Below are positions 17,877 through 28,500 of a DNA stretch of 64,000 bases, in pieces. The position numbers and the translations under genes were made by a program. Numbering within the stretch: position 1 is the first letter of the stretch; each line of letters begins with the position of its first letter. Source of the DNA: Pseudomonadales bacterium (GTDB lineage: Bacteria > Pseudomonadota > Gammaproteobacteria > Pseudomonadales > Azotimanducaceae). Where the stretch lies: contig JADHNU010000005.1 in the NCBI GenBank assembly GCA_016779325.1, forward strand, positions 1-64,000. Reading direction: 5' to 3'. Below the pieces are notes generated by a model. It did not search any database. It had not been told where the DNA came from and was given only the letters and a program-made list of their open reading frames with translations.

Positions 17877-17906
17877 AAAAAGGCCCTGATGGATCAGGGC
17901 CTTTTT
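17877..17906 (-). terminator. Intrinsic terminator of ssrA
   Basis: AAAAAGGCCCTGAT and ATCAGGGCCTTTTT form a 14-bp stem with a 2-base apex. It lies 10 bases past the mature 3' end of tmRNA on the minus strand. The symmetric A/T tails make it usable from both sides. Confidence 0.85.
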
Positions 17907-17915
17907 AGAGTTGTC

Positions 17916-18275
17916 TGGTGGAGGCGGCGGGAATCGAACCCGCGTCCGCCAGTATTCAGCCTTCGGCTCGTCACATGCTTAGTCGCGTTATTTGTTTTAA
18001 CGGCTTCCACGCCAACGGACAGGCTTGGAAGACGCGATCCCGATAAGTTTTAACGATTTGGCCTCGGTCCAGACCGCCTCGCGAGCCTATGTTTAGCGAC
18101 CCCAGGACTTAGCCCATAGGCAGGCGTTCCGTGGGGCTCACAGCCGCTTAGGCTGCGAGAGCGTAGTTGTCGTCGTTGGCAACTATATTTTTTGTAGGCT
18201 TTTTTTAACGAGAGTGTCTACCCTCTCGGCATGCACCTAGGGCCTCCTCCCCGACGTCGAAGCCAGGTCGCCCCC
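17916..18275 (-). ncRNA. ssrA: tmRNA (10Sa RNA)
   Basis: The 360-nt gene begins GGGGGCGACC and ends GATTCCCGCCGCCTCCACCA, so both halves of the tRNA-like acceptor and the encoded CCA are present. The tag frame at 18180-18148 reads ANDDNYALAA followed by TAA. tmRNA rescues stalled ribosomes and adds this tag for proteolysis; its protein partner SmpB is encoded just upstream on the same strand. The 3' half is the T-arm that integrases of genomic islands often target. Confidence 0.97.
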
Positions 18276-18304
18276 AATCTGGCCAAAGAAAAAGCCAGAG
18301 CGGG

Positions 18305-18310
18305 ATTATA
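18305..18310 (-). promoter_or_regulatory. Probable -10 element of ssrA
   Basis: On the minus strand TATAAT lies 29 bases before the mature 5' end of tmRNA. This leaves a short leader containing TCTGGC/GCCAGA that RNase P would remove. No good -35 hexamer is seen at 16-18 bases. Confidence 0.5.
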
Positions 18311-18348
18311 GCATAGAGGCGCGGGGAAAAGGGGGGCTGGGAGGCCGC

Positions 18349-18834
18349 TTAGCCGTTAGCGTGGGCTTTCATGATGCGGGATTTCTCCCGCTGCCAGTCG
18401 TGGTCCTTCTTATCCTGGCGCTTGTCGAATTCTCGCTTGCCCTTGGCCAGGGCGATCTCCGCCTTCGCAAGGGGGCCTTTCCAGTAAAGGCTGGTGGCCA
18501 CGCAGGTGTAGCCCTTAGCGCTCACCGCGCCGTGGATCCGGGCGAGCTCCTTACGATGGAGCAGGAGCTTGCGTTGCCGGTCGGGCTGGGCGATCTCGTG
18601 GGTGCTGGTGCTGACGCTGGGATTAATGCGGGCGCCCAGGAGCCAGGCCTCGCCATTCTGCAGGAGCACGTAGGATTCAACGAGCTGGCCCCGTCCTTCC
18701 CGGAGGGCTTTTACTTCCCAGCCCTCAAGGGCCAGCCCCGCCTCGAAACGCTCCTCGAGATGGTAGTCGAACTTCGCGCGCCGATTGAGGGCGATGGTAT
18801 TGCCCCCGGGAGATTTTTTCTTCTTTCCGCTCAT
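18349..18834 (-). CDS. smpB: SsrA-binding protein
   Basis: The 161-residue protein matches SmpB in length and motifs: [40 protein letters not shown], and the basic tail [15 protein letters not shown] that enters the mRNA channel. It binds tmRNA and delivers it to stalled ribosomes. The ATG at 18834 gives the standard beginning [11 protein letters not shown]; a longer frame runs into the divergent promoter region. It lies upstream of ssrA on the same strand, a common arrangement, but ssrA has its own -10 box. Confidence 0.95.
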   Translation of the reverse strand: MSGKKKKSPGGNTIALNRRAKFDYHLEERFEAGLALEGWEVKALREGRGQLVESYVLLQNGEAWLLGARINPSVSTSTHEIAQPDRQRKLLLHRKELARIHGAVSAKGYTCVATSLYWKGPLAKAEIALAKGKREFDKRQDKKDHDWQREKSRIMKAHANG

Positions 18835-18955
18835 GGCGCGAAGTATACGCCCTCCCTCGCCTAAAGGCTTCGCCCTTCCCTTGAGAGGGGGTGCGAAACC
18901 CCGCACAATCTTTGGCTTCGCTCCCGAGGGAGCGCTCAGCAGAAAGGCAGGTACC

Positions 18956-20323
18956 ATGGCCCTCGGAGGCGAGACTTCTCAGCACGGGATGTGGAGTAGC
19001 CGCTGGATGTTCATTCTTGCGGCGGCAGGTTCTGCGGTGGGCCTCGGGAATATCTGGAAGTTCCCCTACATGGCAGGGGAGAACGGCGGCGGCGCCTTCA
19101 TCCTGGTCTACCTCGCCTGCATCTTCCTTATCGGCATCCCTATCATGATGGCGGAAGTGCTCATGGGGCGGGAAACGCGCCAGAGTCCCATCAACACCAT
19201 GCGCAAGCTGGTTAAGCTGTCGAAGGCCTCGCCGGCCTGGACTCTTATTGGCTGGATGGGCGTGGCGGCGGGTTTCCTGATTCTCTCCTTCTACGGCGTC
19301 ATTGCGGGCTGGTCCCTTTATTACCTCTTTGAGGTGAGCGCCGGCACTTTCCAGGGCACCAGTGGCGAAGCCGCGGCGGCGGCCTTTGAGGGCCTTCTGG
19401 CCGATCCCCTGCTCATGATCGGGCTGCAAACGGCCTTCATGGCGGTGACGATTTTCATCGTCGCCCGGGGCGTGTCTGGCGGTCTTGAGCTGGCCATTCG
19501 CTGGTTCATGCCCTTGCTGCTCCTCCTGCTCTTAGTGCTCCTTGGCTATTCCCTCACCTCCGGTGGCCTCCAGCAGGGCCTCGATTTCATGTTTTCTTTC
19601 CACCCCGAGCGCCTCGGCGTGGAGGGGGTGCTCGATGCCATGGGCCAGGCCTTCTTCACCCTGTCCCTGGGCATGGGCGCGATCATGGCCTATGGGGCCT
19701 ATGTGCCTTCGAATGCCTCCGTCACCTCGACGGTGCTCACCATTGCCCTGCTCGATACCTTCGTCGCCGTGGCATCGGGGCTGGTCATTTTTCCGTTGGT
19801 GTTCGCAAACGGGTTGAACCCGGCGGAAGGGCCGGGGCTCATGTTTGTGACCCTGCCCCTGGCCTTCGGGCAGATGCCCATGGGGGCGATTTTCGGCGGG
19901 GTGTTCTTTCTGCTGGTGAGCTTCGCCGCCCTGACGTCGGCCATTTCCCTTACGGAACCGGCCTTGGCCTGGCTGGTGGAGGACTACAACGCTAAGCGGG
20001 CGCGGGTGGCGGTCACCCTTGGGGTGATCTCCTGGGCGCTGGGGCTCGGCACGGTTTTCTCCTTTAATATTTGGGCCGATGTGCAGATCTTTCTCGGCAA
20101 GAACTTCTTCGACACCGTGGACTTCCTCGCCAACAACACGCTGTTGCCCTTGGGTGGCATGCTGATTGCGCTCTTTGTGGGGTGGGTCATGCCGAAGGCC
20201 ACGGTGGTGGGGCAGCTCGGCTTCGATGGTGGGCGCTACGGCCTGTGGCTGATGCTGAGCCGCTTCGTGGCCCCGGCGGGGGTGCTCGTGGTCTTCGTCT
20301 ATACCGTGCTCTCCACCCTCTAG
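18956..20323 (+). CDS. Sodium-dependent transporter of the neurotransmitter:sodium symporter (NSS) family
   Basis: The 455-residue LeuT-fold protein has the hallmark first helix [26 protein letters not shown], containing the sodium and substrate site, and about 11-12 transmembrane helices. NSS proteins import amino acids or similar compounds with Na+. I chose the ATG at 18956 with AAAGG upstream; the longer frame covers the intergenic region. Hairpins in the 121-base gap before it (for example CGCTCCC/GGGAGCG at 18919-18934) may belong to the divergent promoter area. Its substrate cannot be told from sequence. Confidence 0.87.
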   Translation: MALGGETSQHGMWSSRWMFILAAAGSAVGLGNIWKFPYMAGENGGGAFILVYLACIFLIGIPIMMAEVLMGRETRQSPINTMRKLVKLSKASPAWTLIGWMGVAAGFLILSFYGVIAGWSLYYLFEVSAGTFQGTSGEAAAAAFEGLLADPLLMIGLQTAFMAVTIFIVARGVSGGLELAIRWFMPLLLLLLLVLLGYSLTSGGLQQGLDFMFSFHPERLGVEGVLDAMGQAFFTLSLGMGAIMAYGAYVPSNASVTSTVLTIALLDTFVAVASGLVIFPLVFANGLNPAEGPGLMFVTLPLAFGQMPMGAIFGGVFFLLVSFAALTSAISLTEPALAWLVEDYNAKRARVAVTLGVISWALGLGTVFSFNIWADVQIFLGKNFFDTVDFLANNTLLPLGGMLIALFVGWVMPKATVVGQLGFDGGRYGLWLMLSRFVAPAGVLVVFVYTVLSTL

Positions 20324-20327
20324 CGCC

Positions 20328-20759
20328 GTGGCCACCATTGAGCGCAGCGCCCTGGTGCCCTACAGCGCTGAGCGCATGTTCGCCTTGGTCAACGACGTCC
20401 TGCGCTACCCGGAGTTTGTGCCCTGGTGCGCCGGGGCTGAGGTCCTGGCGGAGGATGCCACCCGCATTGAGGCCACGCTCCGCCTCCGCCGGAGCGGGAT
20501 GGAGCACACCTTCACCACCCGCAATGCCTTAACGCCGCCCACGGCCATGCGCCTCGAGCTGGTGGATGGCCCCTTCGATCTCTTCACGGGCGATTGGTCC
20601 TTCAAGCCGCTGGCGGAGGATGCCTGCAAAATTGGCCTGCTCCTCACCTTCCAGTATCGCGGCCGCCTGGCCACGGCAGCCCTTAGCGCGGTGCTCAGTA
20701 GTAGCGCCGATACGCTAGTGGAGGCCTTCTGCCAGCGGGCGAAAGCCCTCTACGGATGA
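20328..20759 (+). CDS. ratA: RatA-type START-domain protein (COQ10 family)
   Basis: The 143-residue protein has the RatA/COQ10 pattern: ERSALVPYSAERMFALVNDV, then YPEFVPWCAGAEVL, then FQYRGRLATAALSAVLSSS. The family binds ubiquinone or, as RatA in E. coli, interferes with ribosome subunit joining; which applies here is unclear. It starts with GTG 4 bases after the NSS transporter stop and ends in an ATGA overlap with rnfH. The smpB-ratA-rnfH-bamE neighbourhood is widely conserved in gammaproteobacteria. Confidence 0.88.
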   Translation: MATIERSALVPYSAERMFALVNDVLRYPEFVPWCAGAEVLAEDATRIEATLRLRRSGMEHTFTTRNALTPPTAMRLELVDGPFDLFTGDWSFKPLAEDACKIGLLLTFQYRGRLATAALSAVLSSSADTLVEAFCQRAKALYG

Positions 20760-21028
20760 TTTCCGTCACCGTTGTTTCCGTGCCCGAGCCGCGCCGCTGG
20801 GAGATCGACCGGCTTACCCTCGCGGAGGGCACGACGGTGGGTGGGGCGCTGGCGGCCTCGCGCCTTGGCGCGGCGCTGCGGGAGACGGAGGGCGAGCCCC
20901 TGGTGGGGATTTTTGGGGAAGCGGTGGACTTAGATCATGTGCTTCGGGAAGGAGATCAGCTAGAACTCCACCGCCCCCTAACGCGGGACCCTAAGGATCA
21001 GCGGCGCCTCCGGGCGAGCCGGGGTTAG
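20756..21028 (+). CDS. rnfH: RnfH/RatB family ubiquitin-like protein
   Basis: The 90-residue protein shows the beta-grasp pattern [19 protein letters not shown], the segment [21 protein letters not shown], and the family ending YRPLxxDPKxxRRxRA (here [16 protein letters not shown]). Its function is not established. It overlaps ratA by 4 bases. Its TAG stop overlaps by three bases the TAA of the convergent bamE gene (21025-21028), so neither gene has room for a separate terminator. Confidence 0.87.
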   Translation: MISVTVVSVPEPRRWEIDRLTLAEGTTVGGALAASRLGAALRETEGEPLVGIFGEAVDLDHVLREGDQLELHRPLTRDPKDQRRLRASRG

Positions 21029-21477
21029 GCGTCAGGCTGGCCGGCTTCCTTCTTGGCCGGTTCTGCGGGGCGCGTTTCCAAGCTGCCGGGGAGGGCGGCG
21101 TTGGGTTCTTGGGTGGCGTTCTGGGCCTCGGCCACGGGGGTGGGGATGAAGTCCCCTTCGAAGCCCACCAGGGCGTCGGCTTCAAAGTACAGCGTTAACC
21201 GCTGGGCCAGCCGTTCCCCGCCGCCCGGTTGAATCGTATAGACGTAATCCCAGCGATTCGGCCGGAAGGTGTTGCTGATCACCGGCTCCCCCATGATGAA
21301 ACGCACCTGCCGGCCGGTCATGCCGGGCTTGAGGCGGTCGACCATGTCCTGGGTGATCACGTTCCCCTGCTGCACGGTCACGCGGTAGACCCCGGGAAAG
21401 CGAAAATCCCGAGGGTCTGGAAGGCTGCAGCCCGCCAGCAAGCAGGCGGATGCCAAAGCGATGAGCGTGCGTGTCAT
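21025..21477 (-). CDS. bamE: Outer membrane assembly lipoprotein BamE (SmpA/OmlA)
   Basis: The 150-residue lipoprotein has signal and lipobox LLAGC (lipidated Cys15) and the BamE core: [42 protein letters not shown] and [17 protein letters not shown]. BamE stabilises the BamA-BamD complex that inserts outer-membrane barrels. The start at 21477 is chosen for the signal peptide. The core ends near residue 115. A 35-residue Pro/Ala/Glu-rich tail follows and is longer than in E. coli. recN lies 53 bases upstream on the same strand, where many relatives have fur. Confidence 0.93.
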   Translation of the reverse strand: MTRTLIALASACLLAGCSLPDPRDFRFPGVYRVTVQQGNVITQDMVDRLKPGMTGRQVRFIMGEPVISNTFRPNRWDYVYTIQPGGGERLAQRLTLYFEADALVGFEGDFIPTPVAEAQNATQEPNAALPGSLETRPAEPAKKEAGQPDA

Positions 21478-21530
21478 AGACCGGAACCCCAAGCGTAGGG
21501 GCGCGATGATACGGGCTTGGGGCGCTTGGG

Positions 21531-23189
21531 TCACGAGCCGAGTGCGCGCAGCTCCGCGGCGTGGGCGCGGGTTTGCGCCGTGATTTTGACCCCCCCCAGC
21601 ATGCGTGCCAGTTCCTCAATGCGTTCCGCCTCCGACAGGGTGTCGATGGCGGCTTGCGTGCCGTCTTGCCGAACGCGCAGGTGGTGCGTGCCCTGGGCGG
21701 CCACCTGGGGCTGGTGGGTAACCGCCAGCACCTGGGCGTGATTGCCCAGGGTTTTGAGGAGTTGGCCGACGATCTCTGCCGTGCCGCCGCCGATGCCCAC
21801 GTCTGCTTCGTCGAGCACCAGGCAGGGGGTTTGGGCGGACGCGGCGGTAACCACCAGGATGGCCAGGCTAATGCGGGAAAGTTCGCCGCCGGAGGCGATC
21901 TGCCCCAGGGGGCCCGGGCTGGCGCCCTTCCGGGTGGCGATTTGAAATTCGATCTGTTCCTGCCCATGACGGCCTGGCGCAGGCAAGGGCGTAAGCGCCA
22001 CGGAGAACTGGGCGGCTTTCATGCTCAGCCGCTGCAGCTGAACCGTCACCTGCCCCGCGAGGGCTTCCGCGGCGTGCTTTCGCGCCTGGCTTAAAGCGTC
22101 CGCGGCCTTTTGCAGGGCCTTGGCTTCCTGGGCTTGCGTCGCCTCCAGCGCTTCGAGGGCGCTGTCGTCGGCATCCAGCGCTGCGAGTTCGTTGCTCAGG
22201 CGGCCTTGGAGTGGGGCCAAGTCGTCGACCTCTACCCGATGTTTGCGCGCGGCATCGTGGAGGGTGGACAGGCGTGCATCGGCTTCCGCCAGGGCTTCCG
22301 GATCCGGTTCAAGGCCGTCTTCATAGCGGCGCAGCGCGTCGACCGCTTCCTCGATATTCACGCGGGCTTCGGCCAAAAGGTCCCGGGCCGTGCCGAGGGC
22401 TGGCGCCGGGTCCTGGAGCGTGCCGAGGCGCTGTTCCAGGTGGCGAAGGCGGTCCGTGAGGGCGTCGTCCTCTCCGGCGAGCGCGGCTTGGGTCTGGCCC
22501 AGAGTGCGCAGCGTTTCCTCGGCGTGGGCCAAGCGTCTTTGTGTGCGCTCTAGGGCGTCTGCCTCCCCGGGTTCCGGGGCGAGGGCTTCCAGCTCCTCAA
22601 GCTGATAGCGGAGCAAAGCCTGGCGGTCTTGCCGCTCCGCCTGGGCGGCGCGGAGCTGCTCGAGAGTCCGGGTGCTTTCCTGGCATCGGTCGAAGGCTTC
22701 GTTGACGGCCTGGGCCAGGGCTTCGTGCTGGCCGAAGCTGTCGAGCTGCTCCCGCTGCATCGCGGACCGCAGGAGCGATTGGTGCGCATGTTGCGCGTGG
22801 ATATCGATCAGCAGCTCGGCCAGCTGGCGCAGTTCCCCTAGGGTGACGGCCCGGCCATTGATGTAGGCCCGGGAGCGGCCATCTTCCGTAAGGGTACGGC
22901 GAAGCAAGCAGCGGTCGGGCTCGTCGGCATCGGTCAGGCTTTGCGCCGCCAGCCACCCTTGGGCCTTGGGGATTTGGGTGACGGAAAATTCTGCGGAAAG
23001 GTCCGCGCTGGGGCGTCCCTCTCGCACCCAGCGCCCCTGGGCCCGGTCGCCCAGCACCAGGCCGAGGGCATCGAGCATGATCGACTTGCCCGCGCCCGTT
23101 TCCCCGGTAATGGTGGTGAAGCCGCCGCTGAAGCTGATGGAAAGGGCCTCAACGATGGCAAAGTCTTGGATTTCAAGGTGGCAGAGCAT
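21531..23189 (-). CDS. recN: DNA repair protein RecN
   Basis: The 552-residue SMC-like ATPase has Walker A GETGAGKS (29-36), a long coiled-coil middle rich in Leu/Glu/Arg (about 150-370), signature SGGELSR and Walker [14 protein letters not shown]. RecN helps double-strand-break repair by holding DNA ends or sister chromatids together. The ATG at 23189 gives the canonical [14 protein letters not shown]. It is divergent from hrcA with 150 bases between them. I saw no CTGT-N8-ACAG LexA box there, although recN is SOS-controlled in many relatives. Confidence 0.96.
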   Translation of the reverse strand: MLCHLEIQDFAIVEALSISFSGGFTTITGETGAGKSIMLDALGLVLGDRAQGRWVREGRPSADLSAEFSVTQIPKAQGWLAAQSLTDADEPDRCLLRRTLTEDGRSRAYINGRAVTLGELRQLAELLIDIHAQHAHQSLLRSAMQREQLDSFGQHEALAQAVNEAFDRCQESTRTLEQLRAAQAERQDRQALLRYQLEELEALAPEPGEADALERTQRRLAHAEETLRTLGQTQAALAGEDDALTDRLRHLEQRLGTLQDPAPALGTARDLLAEARVNIEEAVDALRRYEDGLEPDPEALAEADARLSTLHDAARKHRVEVDDLAPLQGRLSNELAALDADDSALEALEATQAQEAKALQKAADALSQARKHAAEALAGQVTVQLQRLSMKAAQFSVALTPLPAPGRHGQEQIEFQIATRKGASPGPLGQIASGGELSRISLAILVVTAASAQTPCLVLDEADVGIGGGTAEIVGQLLKTLGNHAQVLAVTHQPQVAAQGTHHLRVRQDGTQAAIDTLSEAERIEELARMLGGVKITAQTRAHAAELRALGS

Positions 23190-23339
23190 GCCTAGGCTCC
23201 CGGCGCCGTGGCCAGTACGGCGCTAAATAGTGTGCGCCGGCGCCCGGAGGCGAGCAAGGTCGGGCATCAGCCGTTGCGCTTCTCTGCGGAGTTCGGTAAA
23301 CCGGAGCTTATGTTAAGCGACGCCCCCTAGCCCTGCCCC

Positions 23340-24416
23340 ATGGACAAAGCGACTGCGAAGCGAGAAGACCGTTCCGCCGACCCCCGCGCCGATCGGGCTA
23401 ATGTGCTGCTTAAGCTGTTGGTTGAGCACTACATTGAAAAGGGTGCCCCCATTTCGTCCAAGCAGCTGGCGACGGATTCGGCGCTGAAGATTTCCTCGGC
23501 GACCGTGCGAAATGTCATGGCCGATCTCGAGGCCATGGGGCTCGTGACCTCGCCCCACACTTCCGCAGGCAAGGTGCCGACGGCGCAAGGGCTTCGCTTT
23601 TTCGTCGATTCCCTGATCCAAGTTCAGCCGCTCGGCCCCGATGCCCTCTCGCTGATCCAGCACGAGCTGCTTTCCGACCGCAGCGCGAAGGAGTTGGTTT
23701 CGACCGCTTCGTCCCTGCTGTCAGGTATTACCCGCATGGCGGGCGTGGTGACCCTCCCGCGACGGGAAATCACCACCCTGCGCCAGGTCGAGTTTCTGCC
23801 CCTGTCCGGGGACCGGATCTTGGCGGTGCTGGTGGTCAATGAGTACGAGGTGGAGAACCGGATCATTTCCTGCCCCCGGCCCTTCGAGCGAGAGGAGCTT
23901 CAGCAGGCCGCGAACTTTATCAATTGCCACTGCGCAGGAGCCTCCGTGGCCACTCTTCGGGGCACGCTCCTGCGCAGCATGGAGGCGGACAGGAGCCGGA
24001 TGAACACCTTGTTGACGGAGATGCTCGAGGTGACGGCGGACGCCTTTGATGATCCCGCTGCGAGACAGGATGGCGACTATGTGGTGGCCGGGGAGGGGAA
24101 TCTCCTGAATTTCGTTTCCGGCGACGACATGGAGACGGTCCGGGCCCTCTTTGACGCCTTTGGACGAAAGCGGGACGTGCTGCGGCTGCTCGACCGGAGC
24201 CTTGATGCCGAGGGCGTTCATCTATTTATCGGCGATGAGTCTGGCTACAAGCCCTTTATGGATTACTCCATGGTGACGGCCCCCTACGAAGTCGACGGCC
24301 AGCCCGCGGGCGTCCTCGGCGTGATCGGGCCGACGCGCATGGCCTATCAGCGGGTCATCCCCGTCGTGGATGCCACAGCGCGCATCCTTAGCGCAGCCCT
24401 GCGCCACCACCCCTAA
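23340..24416 (+). CDS. hrcA: Heat-inducible transcription repressor HrcA
   Basis: The 358-residue protein has an N-terminal winged helix (about 20-85, with ISSKQLATDSALKISSATVRNVMADLE and TSPHTSAGKVPTAQGLRFFVD) and the HrcA dimerisation domain ending in GVLGVIGPTRMAYQRVIPVVDATARIL. HrcA represses chaperone genes at CIRCE operators and needs GroEL for activity. It stands just before grpE-dnaK-dnaJ. No CIRCE (TTAGCACTC-N9-GAGTGCTAA) is visible ahead of grpE, dnaK or itself. The ATG has no strong ribosome site. Confidence 0.94.
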   Translation: MDKATAKREDRSADPRADRANVLLKLLVEHYIEKGAPISSKQLATDSALKISSATVRNVMADLEAMGLVTSPHTSAGKVPTAQGLRFFVDSLIQVQPLGPDALSLIQHELLSDRSAKELVSTASSLLSGITRMAGVVTLPRREITTLRQVEFLPLSGDRILAVLVVNEYEVENRIISCPRPFEREELQQAANFINCHCAGASVATLRGTLLRSMEADRSRMNTLLTEMLEVTADAFDDPAARQDGDYVVAGEGNLLNFVSGDDMETVRALFDAFGRKRDVLRLLDRSLDAEGVHLFIGDESGYKPFMDYSMVTAPYEVDGQPAGVLGVIGPTRMAYQRVIPVVDATARILSAALRHHP

Positions 24417-24444
24417 GTTCCCTTGGGCGATCCTTCGCGGACCC

Positions 24445-24473
24445 CTTGAAGTGTCCGCTCGCCACCCCCATAT
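24445..24473 (+). promoter_or_regulatory. Sigma-32 heat-shock promoter of grpE
   Basis: CTTGAA (24445-24450), a 15-base spacer and CCCCATAT (24466-24473) match the RpoH consensus CTTGAA-N13-17-CCCCATNT exactly. It lies 63 bases upstream of the grpE start. Confidence 0.85.
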
Positions 24474-24536
24474 CGCTTTCTCAGCGAGCGGCGCCATCGG
24501 CCGCTTACCCGCCCCTTAAGCGAAAGGAAGCACATC

Positions 24537-25145
24537 ATGACCGAGCAGCCCGGGGAAGCAGGGCAAGACGGCAACGAAGCCCGGGCAGAAGCCTCGGCTA
24601 AGGCTTACGAGGACGTGGCGAAGGCCGCGCAGGCAGAAAGCGAGGGAGAGTCGGCGGATGAAGCCGCGGCAGATGCCCTCGATCCCGCTCTGGTTAAGGC
24701 GCTTGAGGAGGCCGCGACCTACAAAGATGTCGCGCTTCGCGCCCAGGCGGAGACGGAGAACATCCGCCGCCGTGCTGCGCGAGACGTGGAGCAGGCCCAT
24801 AAGTTCGCCCTCGAGAAGTTCGCCGGCGAGCTCCTCCCGGTGCTCGACAGCATAGAGAAGGCCGTAGAAGCGGCTGGCGCCCTGGCGGAAGGCGAGGAGA
24901 CGAAAGCCATGGCCGAGGGGGTTTCCCTGTGCCACCGCCTTTTCCTCGACACCTTCGGCAAGGCGGGCATCATGCCCATCGACCCCCACGGCGAGCCCTT
25001 CGATCCCGAGCAGCACCAGGCCATGGCCATGATTGAGGCGCCCCACGCGGCCCCCAATTCCGTCGTCGATGTGCTGCAGAAAGGCTATCAGCTGAATAGT
25101 CGCCTGCTGCGCGCGGCCATGGTGGTGGTGGCAAAAAATAGCTAG
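24537..25145 (+). CDS. grpE: Nucleotide exchange factor GrpE
   Basis: The 202-residue protein has an acidic disordered start, a long coiled coil (about 50-125, KDVALRAQAETENIRRRA), then the beta wing with HGEPFDPEQHQAMAMIE and YQLNSRLLRAAMVVVAK. GrpE releases ADP from DnaK as a dimer. AAAGGA precedes the ATG. It heads grpE-dnaK-dnaJ under its own heat-shock promoter. Confidence 0.97.
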   Translation: MTEQPGEAGQDGNEARAEASAKAYEDVAKAAQAESEGESADEAAADALDPALVKALEEAATYKDVALRAQAETENIRRRAARDVEQAHKFALEKFAGELLPVLDSIEKAVEAAGALAEGEETKAMAEGVSLCHRLFLDTFGKAGIMPIDPHGEPFDPEQHQAMAMIEAPHAAPNSVVDVLQKGYQLNSRLLRAAMVVVAKNS

Positions 25146-25147
25146 CC

Positions 25148-25176
25148 CTTGAAAGCGCGCTAGCCCGCACCGATAT
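25148..25176 (+). promoter_or_regulatory. Sigma-32 promoter of dnaK
   Basis: CTTGAA (25148-25153), a 15-base spacer and ACCGATAT (25169-25176) fit the RpoH consensus, with two mismatches in the -10. The -35 box starts 3 bases after the grpE stop. dnaK can thus be transcribed separately. Confidence 0.7.
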
Positions 25177-25237
25177 AGGGAACAGATAACTTGGTGAGGC
25201 CTAAAAGGCCCGCCCCCCACAGTTTGGAGACGCTCTC

Positions 25238-27163
25238 ATGGGCAAGATTATTGGCATCGACCTCGGCACCACGAATTCCTGCGTCGTGGTCCTGGAGGGC
25301 GGAAACCCGAAGGTGATCGAGAACGCCGAGGGGGATCGTACGACCCCCTCCATCGTGGCTTACACGGAAGACGGGGAGATCCTCGTCGGCCAGTCGGCGA
25401 AGCGCCAGGCGGTCACGAATCCCACGAACACCCTCTTCGCGGTGAAGCGCCTCATTGGGCGTCGCTTCGATGACGGCGTCGTGCAAAAAGACATTGGCAT
25501 GGTGCCCTACAACATCGTGAAGGCCGACAACGGCGATGCCTGGGTGGAAGCTAAGGGCCAGAAGATGGCGCCCCCGCAGATTTCTGCGGAGGTGCTGAAA
25601 AAGATGAAGAAGACCGCCGAGGATTACCTCGGGGAGAAGATTACGGAGGCGGTGATCACGGTCCCCGCCTACTTCGATGACTCGCAGCGCCAGGCCACCA
25701 AGGACGCCGGGCGGATTGCCGGTCTTGAGGTAAAGCGGATTATTAATGAGCCCACGGCCGCAGCGCTGGCTTACGGCATGGATAAGAAGCGCGGCGATTC
25801 GAAGATCGCGGTGTACGACCTCGGTGGTGGGACCTTCGACGTGTCCATCATCGAGATTGCAGAAGTGGACGGGGAGCATCAGTTCGAGGTGCTGTCCACC
25901 AACGGCGATACCTTCCTCGGCGGGGAAGACTTCGACATCGTGCTCATCGACTATTTGGCTGACGAGTTCCAAAGCACGAACGGCATGGATCTGCGTAAGG
26001 ATCCCCTAGCGAAGCAGCGCCTGAAGGAGGCCGCGGAGAAGGCCAAGATCGAGCTGTCTTCGAGCCAGCAGACGGAGGTGAACCTGCCCTACATCACGGC
26101 GGACAGCACGGGGCCGAAGCACCTGGTGACCAAAATCACCCGGGCCAAGCTCGAGTCCCTGGTGGAGACCCTGGTGGAGCGGACCATCGCCCCCTGCCAG
26201 ACCGCGCTTCAGGACGCGGGCCTTGGGGTATCCGACATCGACGACGTGATCCTCGTTGGCGGACAAACGCGCATGCCCCTGGTGCAGGAGCGGGTAAAGG
26301 CCTTCTTCGGCAAGGAGCCCCGGCGTGATGTGAACCCCGATGAAGCGGTGGCCCTTGGCGCCGCCATTCAGGGCGCCGTGCTTGCGGGGGATGTGAACGA
26401 CGTGCTCCTGCTCGACGTCACGCCCCTGTCCCTGGGCATTGAAACCCTGGGCGGCGTTATGAGCCCGCTCATTGAGAAGAACACGACGATCCCGACAAAG
26501 AAGACTCAAACCTTCTCGACGGCCGACGATAACCAGACCGCCGTGACCATTCACGTGCTGCAGGGTGAGCGGAAGCAGGCGACGCAGAATAAGTCCCTCG
26601 GACGCTTCGATTTGTCTGATATTCCGCCGGCGCCCCGGGGCATGCCGCAGATTGAGGTGGCCTTCGATATCGATGCCAATGGCATTCTGAACGTGTCCGC
26701 GAAGGACAAGGCCACGGGCAAGGAGCAGTCCATCGTCATCAAGGCCTCTTCCGGGCTTTCCGACGAGGAAGTGGAAGCCATGGTGCGGGATGCGGAGTCC
26801 AACGCCGAGGAAGATCAGAAGTTCGAGGCGCGGGTGAATCTGCGTAACCAGGGCGATGGCCTCCTGCACGCCACCAAGAAAACCTTGGCGGAGGCGGGTG
26901 ATAAGGTCGATCAGGCCGAGCGCAGCAAAGTGCAGACGGCAATCGATGAGCTGGATGCCGCGCTCAAGGGCGACGATAGCGATGCCCTCGAAGCGAAGAT
27001 GAGCGCCCTGTCCGAGGCCTCCGCGGGCCTCGCGCAGAAGCTTTACGCCGATGCGGGGGCGGCCGACGGCGCCCCGGGTGCCGGCGCGGCGTCTGGCAAC
27101 GGCGATGACGACAACACTGTCGACGCCGAGTTCGAAGAGGTGAAAGACGAAGACAAGAAGTAA
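25238..27163 (+). CDS. dnaK: Chaperone DnaK (Hsp70)
   Basis: The 641-residue Hsp70 has phosphate-1 motif [12 protein letters not shown], phosphate-2 [13 protein letters not shown], and adenosine motif [11 protein letters not shown]. The linker [18 protein letters not shown] leads to the substrate-binding domain, and the tail ends in [14 protein letters not shown]. It folds and protects proteins with DnaJ and GrpE. GGAG lies before the ATG. Length and ends are normal. Confidence 0.98.
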   Translation: MGKIIGIDLGTTNSCVVVLEGGNPKVIENAEGDRTTPSIVAYTEDGEILVGQSAKRQAVTNPTNTLFAVKRLIGRRFDDGVVQKDIGMVPYNIVKADNGDAWVEAKGQKMAPPQISAEVLKKMKKTAEDYLGEKITEAVITVPAYFDDSQRQATKDAGRIAGLEVKRIINEPTAAALAYGMDKKRGDSKIAVYDLGGGTFDVSIIEIAEVDGEHQFEVLSTNGDTFLGGEDFDIVLIDYLADEFQSTNGMDLRKDPLAKQRLKEAAEKAKIELSSSQQTEVNLPYITADSTGPKHLVTKITRAKLESLVETLVERTIAPCQTALQDAGLGVSDIDDVILVGGQTRMPLVQERVKAFFGKEPRRDVNPDEAVALGAAIQGAVLAGDVNDVLLLDVTPLSLGIETLGGVMSPLIEKNTTIPTKKTQTFSTADDNQTAVTIHVLQGERKQATQNKSLGRFDLSDIPPAPRGMPQIEVAFDIDANGILNVSAKDKATGKEQSIVIKASSGLSDEEVEAMVRDAESNAEEDQKFEARVNLRNQGDGLLHATKKTLAEAGDKVDQAERSKVQTAIDELDAALKGDDSDALEAKMSALSEASAGLAQKLYADAGAADGAPGAGAASGNGDDDNTVDAEFEEVKDEDKK

Positions 27164-27173
27164 GCGGAGCCCA

Positions 27174-28392
<1,219 letters not shown>

Positions 28393-28419
28393 GGCGTAAA
28401 TGCGGAGGATTAGAGCGTC

Positions 28420-28447
28420 AAAGCGGCCCCCGAGGCCGCTTTTTTTT
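28420..28447 (+). terminator. Intrinsic terminator after dnaJ
   Basis: AGCGGCC (28422-28428) and GGCCGCT (28434-28440) form the stem, followed by a run of T to 28447. It ends the heat-shock cluster. Confidence 0.9.
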
Positions 28448-28479
28448 CGCCGGCTAATTGCTTAGGATCGGTTTATATA

Positions 28480-28497
28480 AAAGACCGGTCGGTTTAA
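28480..28497 (+). promoter_or_regulatory. Probable TetR-family operator and promoter
   Basis: AAAAGACCGGTCGGTTTA contains the palindrome GACCGGTC (28483-28490), the kind of site bound by LmrA/YxaF-like TetR repressors. A related half-site ATCGGTTTATA lies just upstream at 28468-28478. The operator ends a few bases before the ATG, so strong autorepression is likely. Confidence 0.55.
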
Positions 28498-28500
28498 TAA

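Noticed and set aside
23190-23339. LexA box for recN
   Set aside because: No CTGT-N8-ACAG or close match seen on either strand.
24417-25237. CIRCE operator at grpE or dnaK
   Set aside because: No TTAGCACTC/GAGTGCTAA pair; only sigma-32 elements fit.
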